64,000 nt of DNA from Symbiodinium natans (GCA_905221605.1 CAJNDS010002497.1:322501-386500); one strand, 5' to 3'. Positions 1 to 10,805 are shown, counted from the stretch's first letter. A program made the numbers and translations. The notes: generated by a model from the letters alone, not told the origin.

Positions 1-46
1 AAAACCCTAAACCCTAAACCCTAAACCCTAACCCCTAAACCCTAAC
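1..46. repeat. Terminal telomeric array (CCCTAAA)n
   Basis: The window opens with about six CCCTAAA units, one with an extra C. The C-rich strand runs 5' to 3' inward, the orientation expected for a left chromosome end. The array is short, so this may be either a true telomere cut short by the assembly or the edge of an internal array. The many internal arrays that follow make the second possibility real. Confidence 0.7.
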
Positions 47-165
47 CGCCAAAACGAAAAACAAAACCCACCAGCCTGGCTCACTGCAGAAGCCATGCCA
101 TTAAGGCAGAAGGGAACTGCGGCTTCAGCCGGAGCCTACTTTCTGTTGGTGCTTACAAAAAGAGG

Positions 166-545
166 TAGGGTTTAGGGCTTAAGGTTTAGGTTTAGGGTTT
201 AAGGTTTAGGGTTTAGGGTTTAGGGTTCAGGGTTCAGGGTTCAGGGTTTAAGGTTTAGGGTTTAGGGTTTAGGGTTTAGGGTTGTTCTTGAAGGGAAGAG
301 GGGTTTCGGGTTTGAGGTTTAGGGTTTAGGGTTTGGGGTTTTCACTAGTGGCTTTAGGAGTTGTTAGGCTAAGGGATACCTAACAGCTTGGCCTTTTAAA
401 TCACGTCGGGGTCTTGACACATCTTTCGTTGCCTCGGACTAGGGCTGCGACGAAGAAGGGTTTCGGGTTTAGGGTTTAGGGTTTAGGGTTGAGGGTTTAG
501 GATTTAGGGTTTAGGGTTAGGACTTCGGGTTTAGGGTTTAGGGTT
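166..545. repeat. Interstitial TTTAGGG arrays with spacer
   Basis: Two G-rich arrays (about 166-340 and 459-545) lie opposite in orientation to the terminal array. They are separated by roughly 120 bp of non-repetitive sequence. Units are mostly TTTAGGG with TTCAGGG and TTTAAGG variants. Confidence 0.85.
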
Positions 546-903
546 TACGTTTCATAGGCCTTGTAGAGCATTTCTGAGTGGAGGCTTGGGGGTGGGTGTT
601 TGAAGTTTAATGCTGGATGCTTACGCTTTAGCAAGAAATATGTGTCCTTTGCTTCGATGAGGGTCTTGGGTGTAAAGGGGTTGCGTAGGAGTTCAGGAGT
701 TTAGGGGTGCAAAACCCGAAAGCCTAAACCGTAAACCCTAAACCCTAAAACCCTAAACCCCAAACCCAAAAACCCTAAAGCCCGAACCCTAGACGTTTGG
801 GAGCTTTTGTGGGTTTGAGGTCTCCTCTCTGCATGTTCGTGTGTAGAGTCTAGAGTGTATCCATGTTCGGGCCCCCCAAAACGCCTTTCAGCAAGATGCG
901 CTC

Positions 904-1098
904 CTAACCCTAAACCCTGCCTAAACCCTAAACCCGGGCCTGGGGTTTAGGGTTTAGGGTTTAGGGTTTAGGGTTTAGGGTTTAGGGTTTAGGGTTTAGG
1001 GTTTAGGGTTTAGGGTTTAGGGTTTAGGGTTTAGGGTTTAGGGTTAGGGGTTAGGGGTTAGGGTTTAGGGTTTAGGGTTTAGGGTTTAGGGTCTAGGG
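904..1098. repeat. Divergent telomeric arrays CCCTAAA/TTTAGGG
   Basis: A short CCCTAAA tract (904-935) passes through CCCGGGCCTGGGG directly into about 21 TTTAGGG units (941-1098). The two arrays point away from each other. Units in the G-rich part are nearly perfect. Confidence 0.9.
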
Positions 1099-1451
1099 CC
1101 CAACACCCAAAGCCAAGCAAAAAGAGTCCGAAAGCTGCAGCTCGGGAAAAGCCTCCCACAGACCCCTTCCCTTAGCCTTGAATCAGTAGCCCTTGATATC
1201 CCCCATATTCTATACCCATCTGGGCTGTAGAAGGGTTCGGAGGTCTAACCCCTGAACACCTAAACCCCTATGAACCCCTACGAAGCTTTAATTACAAGGT
1301 TTCGGAACCCTTTAAACTCCTCAACACCCTCATGATACTCTCGATCTCCGACTCAACTTTAAGCGCCTTTTTGTTGAAGCCCCGCGGGGTTCCAGCGCAT
1401 TAGTCGGGAGCCATCATGTTGACAGCCCATGCACAAATCGATCCTTGCGCC

Positions 1452-1573
1452 TGGGGTTTAGGTTTTAGGGTTTTAGGGGTTTAGGGGTTTAGGGGTTTAG
1501 GGGTTTAGGGGTTTTAGGGTTTAGGGTTTAGGGTTTAGGGTTTAGGGTTTAGGGTTTAGGGTTTAGGGTTTAG
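1452..1573. repeat. Interstitial TTTAGGG array with 8-mer start
   Basis: The left part has GGGGTTTA and GGGTTTTA octamers and the right part perfect TTTAGGG heptamers. It is flanked by unrelated spacer on the left and a GC-rich spacer on the right. Confidence 0.85.
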
Positions 1574-1639
1574 GCGACGTTAAGCCCAAACCCCCCACCC
1601 CACAGCGGTGTAGGGTTCTAGCCAAAACCCCAAGCCTAA

Positions 1640-1999
1640 ACCCCAAGCCTATTCGGAAACCCTAAAACCCTAAAACCCAAAAACTCTAACACCCCCAAAC
1701 CCCAAAACCCTAAAACCCTAAAACAAAACCCTAAAACCCTAAAACCCCAAAACCCCAAAACCCCAAAACCCCAAAACCCCAAAACCCAAAAACCCCAAAA
1801 CCCCAAAACCCCAAAACCCCAAAACCCCAAAACCCCAAAACCCTAAAACCCTAAAACCCTAAAACCCTAGAACCCTAAAACCCTAAAACCCCAAAACCCT
1901 AAACCCTAAACCCCTAAACCCCTAAACCCGAAAACCCGAAAACCCCAAAACCCTAAACCTCAAAACCCCAAACCCGAAACCCTAAACCCTAAACCCTAG
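1640..1999. repeat. Octamer telomere-like array CCCTAAAA / CCCCAAAA
   Basis: A 360 bp array of eight-base units. CCCTAAAA units flank an almost pure block of CCCCAAAA (about 1,742-1,842). CCCTAAAA equals the Chlamydomonas-type telomere unit and CCCCAAAA the Oxytricha/Euplotes-type unit. The open frame through it (Gly/Phe/Trp/Leu repeats on the minus strand) is a by-product of the repeat. Confidence 0.9.
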
Positions 2000-2067
2000 T
2001 AGAGTCTGAGAGGATGCTTCTGCGCCCCGAGAGACAAAGGTTCGAGGGCTGTGGGGGGCGGGTTATG

Positions 2068-2193
2068 GGGTGAGGGTTTAGGGTTTAAGGGTTCTAGGGT
2101 TTGGGGTTTAGGGTTTGGGGTTTAGGGTTTAGGATTTAGGGTTTAGGGTTTGGGGTTTGGGGTTTAGGGTTTAGGATTTAGGGTTTAGGGTTT
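2068..2193. repeat. Interstitial TTTAGGG/TTTGGGG array
   Basis: G-rich telomeric array with alternating TTTAGGG, TTTGGGG and ATTTAGG units. It ends in a spacer that is free of telomeric repeats for about 2.2 kb. Confidence 0.85.
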
Positions 2194-2199
2194 AGGAGC

Positions 2200-4440
2200 A
2201 CATGTGGGGGCAAAGGGGGTGAGAGAGGTTGTCGGGTTCTGGCTGTGGCCAACAGATGCTCAGACGTCATCCATCTGGTTGAAAAAGTCCGAGATCGTCA
2301 GGTCCTGGTGTGGCATGAGGGTTTAGGGCTTTAGGGCAGACCGCAGCAGCTGGCAGCCAAAGCCCCAAGAAAAACAAAACCGAAGAAATTCGCAGAAAGC
2401 GTTAGTTGCAGAACTGGTTGGGCGTGATGGTTGTGGGCGCAAAATGCCCCCAACAAGTTTGAAACAGGGCAGCGTGCTAACTATCAAAAGAATCTTATGC
2501 GTCAGAACATAGAGACAAAGCCTCAAAGAAAGAGGAGAAGGCAAATGTTGACAGTTTTCCTAGTGTTCCGGCCACTCCCCCCCAAACATAAAATACCCCC
2601 CAATATACTTTAACACAACGATAGTAGGGGTACCGGGTAGTCAATATTGGGGGGGTAGGGGTGCTTTGTTTTTGTTAAATTAGGGGGCGGGGATGAAACC
2701 TCTAAACCCTGCAAGGGGGCATCGGTGTCGCGAATTGGTCAGCAGATGTCAGCATGGATGTCGCTGACGAAGAAGCAAAACCTGCCACGATGACAGTCAA
2801 ATTTTCGTGGCCAATCGGAGTTTCTACCCTCACGCTGGCACATGACAGGCAAGGATGCAAGGGTCGGAACGTCACCCCGTGAGAAACATCAGAATCAACC
2901 TGTGTGGCTGTCACAGGTCTAAAAGCAGCTGTAGCTGTCACAGCTGCGTGTCTGAGCAACGCAAACACAACTTTCGCAACAATCAAATGCCTCTCAATGA
3001 AGTCAACGAACATGCTGGGAAAAAACAACACTGTCAAACCTCTACAGTCATACTGCGCGCTCAAACTGATGTTGCTGCTACAGCGCCTCTAATGTTGCAC
3101 CTGCATCGATGAAGATAACAGGCCGTCTGTCGTAAAAGAACTCACCTTGAATTGTTTGGGGGCCCTCTTTTGGGGGGCGAGGGAAGTTTCGAAAGGGTGC
3201 AACATTGCTAGCTCAAAATGCCATGTCAGTGCTCGACCTAATTGCTATGTACACACCAGCGCCTATCAGAAGAGAACCGGATCCATGCGCACGCGAAGGC
3301 ATCAGCGAGGCATGTTGGGCCCTCCGCGGATGCGTCACACAGGCGTGGCAATGGCTGCCGCCGACATTGCTGCACAGGTGGCGTAGTGTGCGGCGAGGCA
3401 TGTTCCTTTGAGCGACAGTTCGCCTGCTTTCACCATGGCCCAGGTGTGTGGTGGGCCCCATGGCACCCAGTTGTGAGGGGCTAGGCTCCCTGCAATAACC
3501 CAACGGGCGTGCTCCCGAAAGAAGTGCCAGCAAGCGCTGGCGCTTGCGAAACCGACGCACCCACCATCTGCCATTCCCGCCATCATGAGCAAGACAGTGA
3601 TAGCCAGCAGCATACGGGAACCCATAGCTAAGGGCTGTCGGGCGGGAAGCTTTTTGTAAGCTTTTTGTAACGCAGACCGGCGAGCAACTGCTCGAGCCAG
3701 AGCGTCAGGGCTTAGGGTCAGGGTCGGCTGTAGCCTTGCATTGCCACAACTGCGTCACAACTCTGCTGGCACGTCACACTGCACACACTTGTGAAGTTCA
3801 ATAGGAACCCGCGTCTTAGCGTCTTAATGCGCTCACATCATGCCCACAAACATGGAGCCAGACCCAGTGGGACAGCGGCAGGACGCCCTAAAACTCGCAA
3901 GGCGCACCGTCTTGTAGAGGAAGTGCACGTCATAGCCAATCCAGAGACAGGGTTATGCGTTTAGGTAGTTTAGGTTGAGTGTTCTAGATTAGGAGAAAAG
4001 GTTACACAAACGGGTAAAGTATTCTGCAGGTGGTTAGGACACGGCATTTATGTGGATTGGGTACTGGATGAGGCTATTGATTGCTTAAGTGGCTTCGGGT
4101 TGGGGGAGCCCTTACTCACCCAGCATTTTCCCAGTTCAGCTTTGGATAGCTGGTGGAGAATGGGTGAGGGAAAGGATATGGTTATTGGTTATGAAGAGGG
4201 TGTGTTTTGGGACACTGTTCAAGAGAATGGGGCTGTAAAAGACCCTTGCTAGCTCCGCCTTCTCCCCCCCACCCCTGCCCCGCAACAAACCCCACACCCT
4301 GAACCCCGCAAATCCCGGGGCCTCTGATTTCGGAGGCGGCACAGGAGGATCGCCTGGGGGAAGCAGTCAAAGTTACCCCCCAAAAACTACAAACCATCCC
4401 GCCCTACGCCCTCAAACCCTACGACCTTTGCACACCGTTC
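2200..4440. other. Longest repeat-poor stretch of the subtelomere
   Basis: About 2.2 kb almost free of telomeric units and with ordinary base composition. It holds one candidate secreted-protein frame on the minus strand (3,335-3,625) and several short open frames around 2,700-3,100 with no recognisable motif. Nothing else is supported. Confidence 0.5.
3335..3625 (-). CDS. Possible small secreted protein (unrecognised)
   Basis: A 96-codon minus-strand frame starts with a good signal-peptide shape: Met, an Arg, then a hydrophobic run (MLLAITVLLMMAG) and small residues before a possible cleavage near residue 20. The rest contains scattered Cys and a Trp/Pro-rich patch (NWVPWGPPHTW). A GT donor just after the signal segment and a TTGCAG/G acceptor near 3,491 would splice in frame and remove the middle part, so a two-exon model is also possible. 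No family is recognised. It is isolated among telomeric spacers with no neighbouring gene. Chance open frames of this size are common here; the signal peptide is the only positive evidence. Confidence 0.3.
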   Translation of the reverse strand: MGSRMLLAITVLLMMAGMADGGCVGFASASACWHFFREHARWVIAGSLAPHNWVPWGPPHTWAMVKAGELSLKGTCLAAHYATCAAMSAAAIATPV

Positions 4441-4553
4441 AGGGTTTAGGGTTTCGAAAGGCATCCCCAAGCCAAAATTAAGCCCCCGAAAATTAATCCA
4501 GGGGCTTGCACGCTAGCGTATGCACACAACACCACGTAGACAATGTGTGCTGA

Positions 4554-4664
4554 CATATGGGTGGTTGTCAAAATTATGATCCCTTTTGGGGTACCCTAAA
4601 TATTAGGTGCCGTATTGCAATAGGGATCCAAAAAGGGACCATAATTTTGACAACCACTCATATG
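4554..4664. mobile_element. MITE-like inverted repeat, 111 bp
   Basis: Both ends begin with CATATG. Arms of about 44 bp (4,554-4,598 and 4,620-4,664) are about 90% identical as inverted copies and include TTGTCAAAATTATG and TCCCTTTT. The central loop is about 20 bp. It has no coding capacity. Outer flanks differ, so no clear target-site duplication is visible beyond the shared TA inside CATATG. Confidence 0.7.
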
Positions 4665-4773
4665 GCAACTGCTGGGCTTCGGAATTTAGGGGATTCGGGC
4701 TCAAACGGTCGGGAGATGTTTGGGCTGCACCCCGTAGGCGGGAACTGATTGTAGGAGCCTCACTCGGGCAATA

Positions 4774-4804
<31 letters not shown>
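4774..4804. repeat. Poly-G tract (~30 bp)
   Basis: An uninterrupted G homopolymer. Its length is likely unreliable in any assembly. It may form G-quadruplex structure. Confidence 0.9.
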
Positions 4805-4805
<1 letters not shown>

Positions 4806-5093
4806 GAACTATCAAGAAAACTAAACAAGTATTTTAAAAATTGCTACAACTATCAAAAAAATCAATAGCTATCAAAAAACAAGTAAATTAGCTTAAAAAA
4901 TGCAGCAAAGTACAGTATTCCTGGGCCCGGGTGTGTGGCAGCCCCCTCCCCAGCTGTTGGGGGGCGGGGGGGGCTCAGCCCCTCGCCCATTTGCAAACAC
5001 AATGCCCGCATCATGGGTTTGGAAAGGATTCGTTTGAAGCAAGCTTGCCCGACTTAAAAAAGGGGGGGGGGGCACAATGCCCGCATCATGGAT

Positions 5094-5345
5094 TCAGGGT
5101 TTAGGGTTTAGGGTTTAGGATTTAGGTCTCAGGGTTTAGGGTTTAGGGTTTAGGGTTTAGGGTTTAGGGTTCGTTTTTTCTTGCATGAGTTCTTTCTTTC
5201 TTGCTTGCTTGCTTTCTTGCTGTATTTCTTTATTTTGTTCTTTCCTTCTGTCTGTTTTTATTTCTTTCTCTCTCGCCATGTCTGTCTTTATTTCTTTCTT
5301 TCTGTCTTTCTTTCTTTCTGCGCGTTTCTCTTTCTGCTGAATTGC
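5094..5345. repeat. TTTAGGG array followed by CTTT-rich tract
   Basis: About eleven telomeric units (5,094-5,171) pass into a pyrimidine-rich tract of CTTT/CTTG units (5,172-5,335). An AT-rich piece containing TTTTTTGATAGTTAT, repeated twice, follows. Confidence 0.85.
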
Positions 5346-5445
5346 GATTTTTTGATAGTTATGTAATTGTTTTTTGATAGTTATTTCTTCATTTTTTAGG
5401 CAAGGGTTTTGCCAACTCTTGCTGTACACCTTGGAGCCCTATTGA

Positions 5446-5600
5446 CTAGGCATTCAACTCCTTGATGTCGTTTCTGGCATTTCTGCCAGCCGAGGTTGCC
5501 TCCAGGATGAGACCCTTTGCAGCCTCCACCGCCAGGTTTCTCTTCGTGAGGATGGCCTTCAACTTTGAATGCGCGGCCTTTGCATGAGAACAATGGTGTC
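5446..5600 (-). pseudogene. Possible coiled-coil gene fragment
   Basis: One minus-strand frame reads as an Ala/Lys/Glu-rich helix (LTKRNLAVEAAKGLILEA and following residues) with a stop at 5,446-5,448. Composition resembles the coiled-coil segments common in dinoflagellate proteins. No start, no flanking exon and no family were identified. It could be a stranded exon in the subtelomere or chance. Confidence 0.2.
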
Positions 5601-5899
5601 CTGTACCTCGAAGCCTTGAGGGCACCGGTCACCCTCTTTGCCTAGCCATTCGCAAGGGCACTGTCACTGCCTAGCCTCGGCCTAAGCCTTCGGCACCTGG
5701 CGCTGGTTCGAAAATCCTGCTCCATGAGGGCTGAAGGGCTCACCAAAGAGCTCATATCCGTGCGAAGTCCACAAGTCAGGAGCGTTTAGCAGGGCGGCTG
5801 TGAGGTGTGTTCATTCCTCTTCGTAGAATGTAGAGTCCTGAACCCTATTGCTTTTGGAATCTTGAAAGCCATGTAGACCTTGAAGCCAAAACCACCCTG

Positions 5900-6179
5900 A
5901 AAACCCTGCAGCCCTAAACCCTAAACCCCAAAGTGAGGACACCCCAAAACCTAAATTCAAAAAACCGAAAACCGCTAAACCCCGAAACCCCCAAAACCCC
6001 TAGAACCACTAAAACCCCTAAACCACTAAAACCCCTAAAAACCCTAAACCCCAGCACTCCCAAAACCCCTGAAACCCCTAAACCCTAACGACCCCTTCAG
6101 GGTTCAGGGTTCAGGGTTCAGGGTTCAGGGTTCAGGGTTTAGGGTTTAGGGTTTAGGGTTTAGGGTTTAGGGTTTAGGG
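5900..6179. repeat. Converging CCCTAAA then TTCAGGG/TTTAGGG arrays
   Basis: Degenerate C-rich units (5,900-6,092) meet a G-rich array (6,100-6,179). The first five G-rich units are the homogenised variant TTCAGGG and the rest TTTAGGG. Confidence 0.85.
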
Positions 6180-6277
6180 CTTCCCCAAACCCTAAACCCT
6201 AAACCGGCCCGCCAAGCCGGTGCCTGGAGGCTGTGACTCCTCGGCCGGTCGGGCCTTCTTTGGCTCTGGACCTGGTG

Positions 6278-6765
6278 GTTTAGGGTTTAGGGTTTAGGGT
6301 TTAGGGGTTAGGGTTTAGGGTTTGGGGTTTGGGGTTTAGGGTTTAGGGTTTAGGGTTTAGAGTTTAGGGTTTAGGGTTTGGGGTTTAGGGTTTATGGTTT
6401 AGAGTTTAGGGTTTAGGGTTTAGGGTTTAGGGTTTGGGGTGTAGGATTTGGGGTTTAGGGTTTGGGGTTTAGGGTTTAGGACTTGGGGTTTGGGGTTTGG
6501 GGTTTAGGGTTTAGGGTTTGGGGTTTAAGGTTTGGGGTTTAGGGTTTAGGATTTGGGGTTTGGGGTTTAGGGTTTGGGGTTTGGGGTTTATGGTTTGGGG
6601 TTTGGGGTTTAGGACTTGGGGTTTAGGGTTTGGGGTTTAGGGTTTGGGATTTAGGGTTTAGGATTTGGGGTTTGGGGTTTAGGGTTTAGGGTTTGGGGTT
6701 TAGGGTTTAGGGTTTGGGGTTTGGGGTTTAGGGTTTGGGGTTTAGGGTTTAGGGTTTGGGGTTTT
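6278..6765. repeat. Long mixed TTTAGGG/TTTGGGG array
   Basis: Nearly 490 bp of heptamers in which TTTGGGG and TTTAGGG alternate irregularly, with rarer ACTTGGGG, TTTATGG and TTTAGAG units. It ends abruptly at a MITE-like hairpin. Confidence 0.9.
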
Positions 6766-6816
6766 TAAGACATGTCTCCAAAAAAACAACCAGTTGCAAT
6801 GGTCACATTCAGATGG

Positions 6817-6914
6817 TGATTTCTCTGAATTATGGTCCCTTTTGGTGTCCTTATTACAAGGCGCCCCCTCATACTTAGGATACCTAAAAAGGGACCCAAA
6901 TTTTGAGAACTCAC
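6817..6914. mobile_element. MITE-like inverted repeat, ~98 bp
   Basis: Imperfect inverted arms (6,817-6,850 and 6,878-6,914, roughly 80% alike) start with GTGA and contain GGTCCCTTTT. The core AATTATGGTCCCTTTTGG matches the arm of the hairpin at 4,554-4,664, so the two belong to one short non-coding family. Telomeric arrays lie on both sides. Confidence 0.6.
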
Positions 6915-6927
6915 GACAGAGAATCCC

Positions 6928-8295
6928 TAAACCTAAACCCTAAACCCTAAACCCTAAACCCCAAACCCTAAACCCCAAACCCTAAACCCTAACCCACCCC
7001 CCACCCCACCCACCCACCCACAGGCCTGGTGGCTCCTCGTTTTGCCTCTTCATGCCCACCTGGTGTTCTAAATCAGGGCCCCGCGTTTAGGGTTTAGGGT
7101 TTAGGGTTTAGGGCGAACATTTTTCCCCACCTGAAGCCAAAGAGATCCAATTACTATTAGGGTTTAGGGTTTAGGGAATTTCAGAGGGTCTATCGGGTTT
7201 CTTGGGCTTATAGGGTTTCTTGTGTTTACAGGTTGTAGGGTTTAGGGTTTGGGGGAATGTGCCCCCTTATACTAACAGTCCTTAGCAGGGATTATAATCG
7301 GGGGTACTAGAATCCCAAGGTGTAGGGTTAAAAGGGTCTAGAGACGGCGCTGCGCATCTTCGTATTCATGAAAGAGAGACTGCTCATAGTAAGGATCCAA
7401 AATCCAAAATACGTACAGCCACAGGCCTAGCACCTGAACAAAACTGCAGGATACCCCCTCCAGAGTCAAGCTCTTCCAGCTACCCCTTCCAGCTACCCCT
7501 ACATCCCCAAAACCCTTCACCAAAATCTACCTAAACCCTACAACCCGAAAAGCCTCACCCCTACACCCTAAACCCTAAACCCCAAAACCTGAACCCTAAA
7601 CCCTAAACCCCAAAAGCCTAAAGCACCCCAAAAGCCTGAACCCTAAAGCCTGAACCTAATTACACTTTAAACCCAACTCCCCAAACGCCTGAAGCCTAAA
7701 CCCCGATTGCAGCCGAGCAGTGCCCCAAGAGCCTTTTGCCATGACAAGACAAGCGGCAAAAGACATGGCGTGGCCAGCGCCATCATCCATAATTATATGT
7801 ACAAGAGAGTTTAGGGTTTAGGGTTTCGGGTTTAGGGTTTAGGGATTGAGGGATTGAGAGGCTGAGGGTGCAACTGGCTGAGAGCTGAAGCTGTTTTGCG
7901 CACAGCCCTGGGCATTGTAAATAAGCCCCCCCAAAAACCCTAAACTCTAAACCCTACATCCTAAACCCTAAAACCCTAAACCCTATATAAACCCTAAATC
8001 CTAAACCCTAAACCCCCAAAGCCCTTAGGAAGCCATCGGGTGTGGGAAGCTCCGCTCTTCGACCCTGCCAAGCCTGCTGTGCGGTGGGAGGTGCCACGGC
8101 AGCCTTTTGGGCTGGTGTTCCGTGGCTTTGTTTAGGGTTCAGAGGGTTTAGGGTTTAGGGTCTAGGGTTCAGAGGGCAGAGGGTTTAGGGTTTAGGGTTT
8201 AGGGTTTAGGGTGTCGGGTTTAGGGTTTGGGGTTTGGGGTTTAGGGTTTAGGGTTTGCGGTTTGGGGTTTAGGGTTTCGGGTTGAGGGTTAGGGT
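6928..8295. repeat. Mosaic of short telomeric arrays and spacers
   Basis: C-rich arrays at 6,928-6,990, 7,555-7,700 and 7,935-8,015; G-rich arrays at 7,085-7,115, 7,155-7,175, 7,808-7,845 and 8,130-8,295. Spacers of 100-300 bp between them show no gene. Confidence 0.8.
7262..7309. repeat. Short dispersed repeat, copy 1
   Basis: A 48 bp stretch with TACTAACAGTCCT and GGATTATAAT closed by GGGGG. It is about 80% identical, same orientation, to 12,735-12,782. Unrelated sequence lies outside both copies. Confidence 0.6.
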
Positions 8296-9040
8296 TAACA
8301 TCAAATAGAGGGACCCCAATCTACTTGATTGGAACGTTCATCAACTAAGGGTAATGGAGTCTCGGCAGCTTGGGTGTAGGACTTTTGGGGTTGAGGGTCC
8401 AAGGGCATCGGGTCCTGAGCGAACTTGGGGCTAAACCCCAAAATCGACCCGAGAAAGTGGGCATTGTCAGGGATTACAGGGTATAATAGCCTATTGAAAA
8501 ACCCTAAATCCTTACTCTAAGCCCTAAACCCTCCCGTCGGGCGCACTTCCTCGGAAGGAATCGCCTGCAAATTACAGTACTCGTGGCTTCTTGTTGGTTT
8601 TCTTCACATGGTTTTTCGTGCGTGCGGTTCTCTAACTTTCAAGATCTTGGATCCCAAGCCCATCCGAAACCCCGACACACTTGTAGTGTATCAAGCAGAG
8701 CTAGGTATGACTTCAACACGATAATGACTCGAGACGTTCTGGCTATTCGCATGCACTCGAAGCATGAATGCTATCATCGTGCGCATTGCTGTGAAGCCGC
8801 TTCAAAATCACCAACGCTGTGAGCGCTGGTCGGTAGCAGTCAGATGCACGAAATGGGCGTGTACGAAAACAGGAAACCCCAAAATAGACCCCCAAATAGT
8901 CAGAGTCCCCTATAAGGGCCCCAGTAAGGTGCCCATAATTTCGGAAACCCCCAAATGCCAGACTGAACAGCTCTTTCGCTGGGCGACACTGATTGCCAGC
9001 CTTAAAAAGAAGCCTGAGAAGTTGGCGTGCAACTGCGCCC
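8296..9040. other. Spacer with a dispersed ~100 bp repeat
   Basis: Unique-looking sequence. The part around 8,868-8,965 (with ATAGACCCCCAAATAGTCAG and ending CGGAAACCCCCAA) resembles, in reverse orientation, the sequence near 55,365-55,480. No gene is recognised; open frames here are short and without motifs. Confidence 0.45.
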
Positions 9041-9044
9041 GTCT

Positions 9045-10122
9045 GCTAAACCCTAAACCCTAAACCCTGAACCCCTCAACCCCCTAAACCCCCTAAGCCC
9101 CCCAAGCCCCCAAAACCCCCTAAACCTCACCCTGTCACCCTAAACCGTAAACCCCTCTCACCCTAAACCCCCTAAACCCTCAACCCAACCTTTATAAAGA
9201 AAGCAGGGAAGGGACCCTATCACCCTCAACCCTAAACCCTAAACCCTACAAACCCTAACCATAAACCCAGTAAACCCTAAACCCAGTAAACCCGAATAAA
9301 GAAAGCAAGGAGGTGCCTCGGCTGGCGCTTTCTCCCCGCCAGCCTCGTGGGGCTTCGACCTCTGCGCTTGGGGGGTTTGGGGCTTCGGAGTTCAGCGGAG
9401 GTGATTGGTGCCGTGTTAGGGTTTAGGGTTTAGGGTTTAGGGTCTAGGGTCTAGGGCCTAGGGCCTAGGGTCTGGGGTCTAGGGTCCAGGGTCTAGGTTT
9501 AGGGTTTGGGGTTTAGGGTTTACGGTTCAGGGTTTAGGTTTCGGGTTTTGTGTTTGGGGTTCAGAGTTTGGGACTTAAGGAGGCTCCTTGCGCCCTATTA
9601 GGGCCCTGGGGTCCTTAGGGTCCTTAGGGTCCTTAGAGTCCTTAGGGTCCGTAGAGGTTTACGGTTCAGGTTTAGGACTTAGGGTTTGGAGTCCAGGGTC
9701 TCAGGCCATAGAGGAATCACTGCAAAGCGTCGTACACAAGTTGTAGACGAATTGCACGTATGACGCACACGTACTTCATTGAATAGCCTCATCAAACGAA
9801 ACAATCATCACCATGCCATGTTAGCCTTGCTCTTTCACATGAACAACCCAAAGCCCAAGACTCCACACCCGAAAACCAATCATTGCCCGAAATCATGTTT
9901 GACCTACCAACTAACTGGAAACCCTAACCTCCTATAGACCCGAGACCCCCAAACCCACAAACACTACGCCCCTAAGCCCTCAACCCTACACCCACTCAAC
10001 CTTTCACCCTCAACCCCTTACCCTTACCCTTATCCCCTCAAACCCTAAACCCTAAACCCTAAACCCTTACTCTAAACCCTAAACCCTAAACCCTTACTCT
10101 AAACCCTAAACCCTAAACCCTA
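9045..10122. repeat. Telomeric mosaic with GGGTCTA and GGGTCCTTA variants
   Basis: Degenerate C-rich arrays at 9,045-9,300 and 10,040-10,122; a G-rich array at 9,417-9,560 with a homogenised GGGTCTA/GGGCCTA block (9,440-9,495); a five-copy GGGTCCTTA-type repeat at 9,605-9,655. The stretch 9,700-10,000 is spacer with no supported gene. Confidence 0.8.
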
Positions 10123-10296
10123 TAAAGCCCACACAAACCCTTGAGTCCCCCGCGTTCGTCCGCCCTTGCCGAGTCTCTGCTGCGAGCGTCCAACGAAGGT
10201 CTGGGATTGCCACTTGGGCTTGGGGTTTAGGATTGTGGGCTGGTTCTTAGTTGGGAAGGAGGGAAGGAGGTACCCTATATAATCCCTTAAAGGGGT

Positions 10297-10331
10297 GTAT
10301 ATATATATATATATGGTACCCCCCCCCCCCC
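10297..10331. repeat. (TA)n followed by poly-C
   Basis: About ten TA dinucleotides, then GGTA and a 12-base C tract. Confidence 0.9.
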
Positions 10332-10689
10332 AGTGACCTACCCTTTTTCGCCTTGTCTCAAGTCGCCTAGCTGCACTGCAAGCAAACTCGGTGTGCAATA
10401 TAGCGTATTTCCTAGGACGTAGACTAAAATACAACTAAAATCGCATACACGGGACAGTAGAAAAACCAAAAACACAAAAAAAATAGGGCCCTTCTAAAAA
10501 CCAGGCGGATTTAGAGGGTAGAGGGCTGAGGGTTTAGTTTAGAGGGTTTAGGGTCTAGAAGGTTTAGAGGGTTTTTAGGGGCTTAGGCCTTCTAGGAGTC
10601 AATTAGGACTGACATGTTCATTGGAGGCCGCCTCGTAGTGAGAGGGAAGTTTGATCACCAACCGGGCTCCAAGATGTCCTCTTCGCCCA

Positions 10690-10805
10690 ATGTTAATGTG
10701 GGGGTTTACGATAACAAAGGACCCTTATTCTAGGTCCCCAAATAGTAGTATCCCTCATCATTCAGGACCCTGACAAGGGTACACCTAATATGCAAACTCC
10801 CATGT
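10690..10805. mobile_element. Degenerate MITE-like hairpin
   Basis: The left end (AATGTGGGGGTTTACGATAA) and the inverted right end (AACATGGGAGTTTGCATATT) are about 70-75% alike, and GGACCC occurs inside both arms. Length and core resemble the hairpins at 4,554 and 6,817. Decay makes the assignment weaker. Confidence 0.45.

Noticed and set aside
1636-1830. Gly/Phe/Trp-rich 64-codon frame
   Set aside because: It is a read-through of the CCCCAAAA octamer array.
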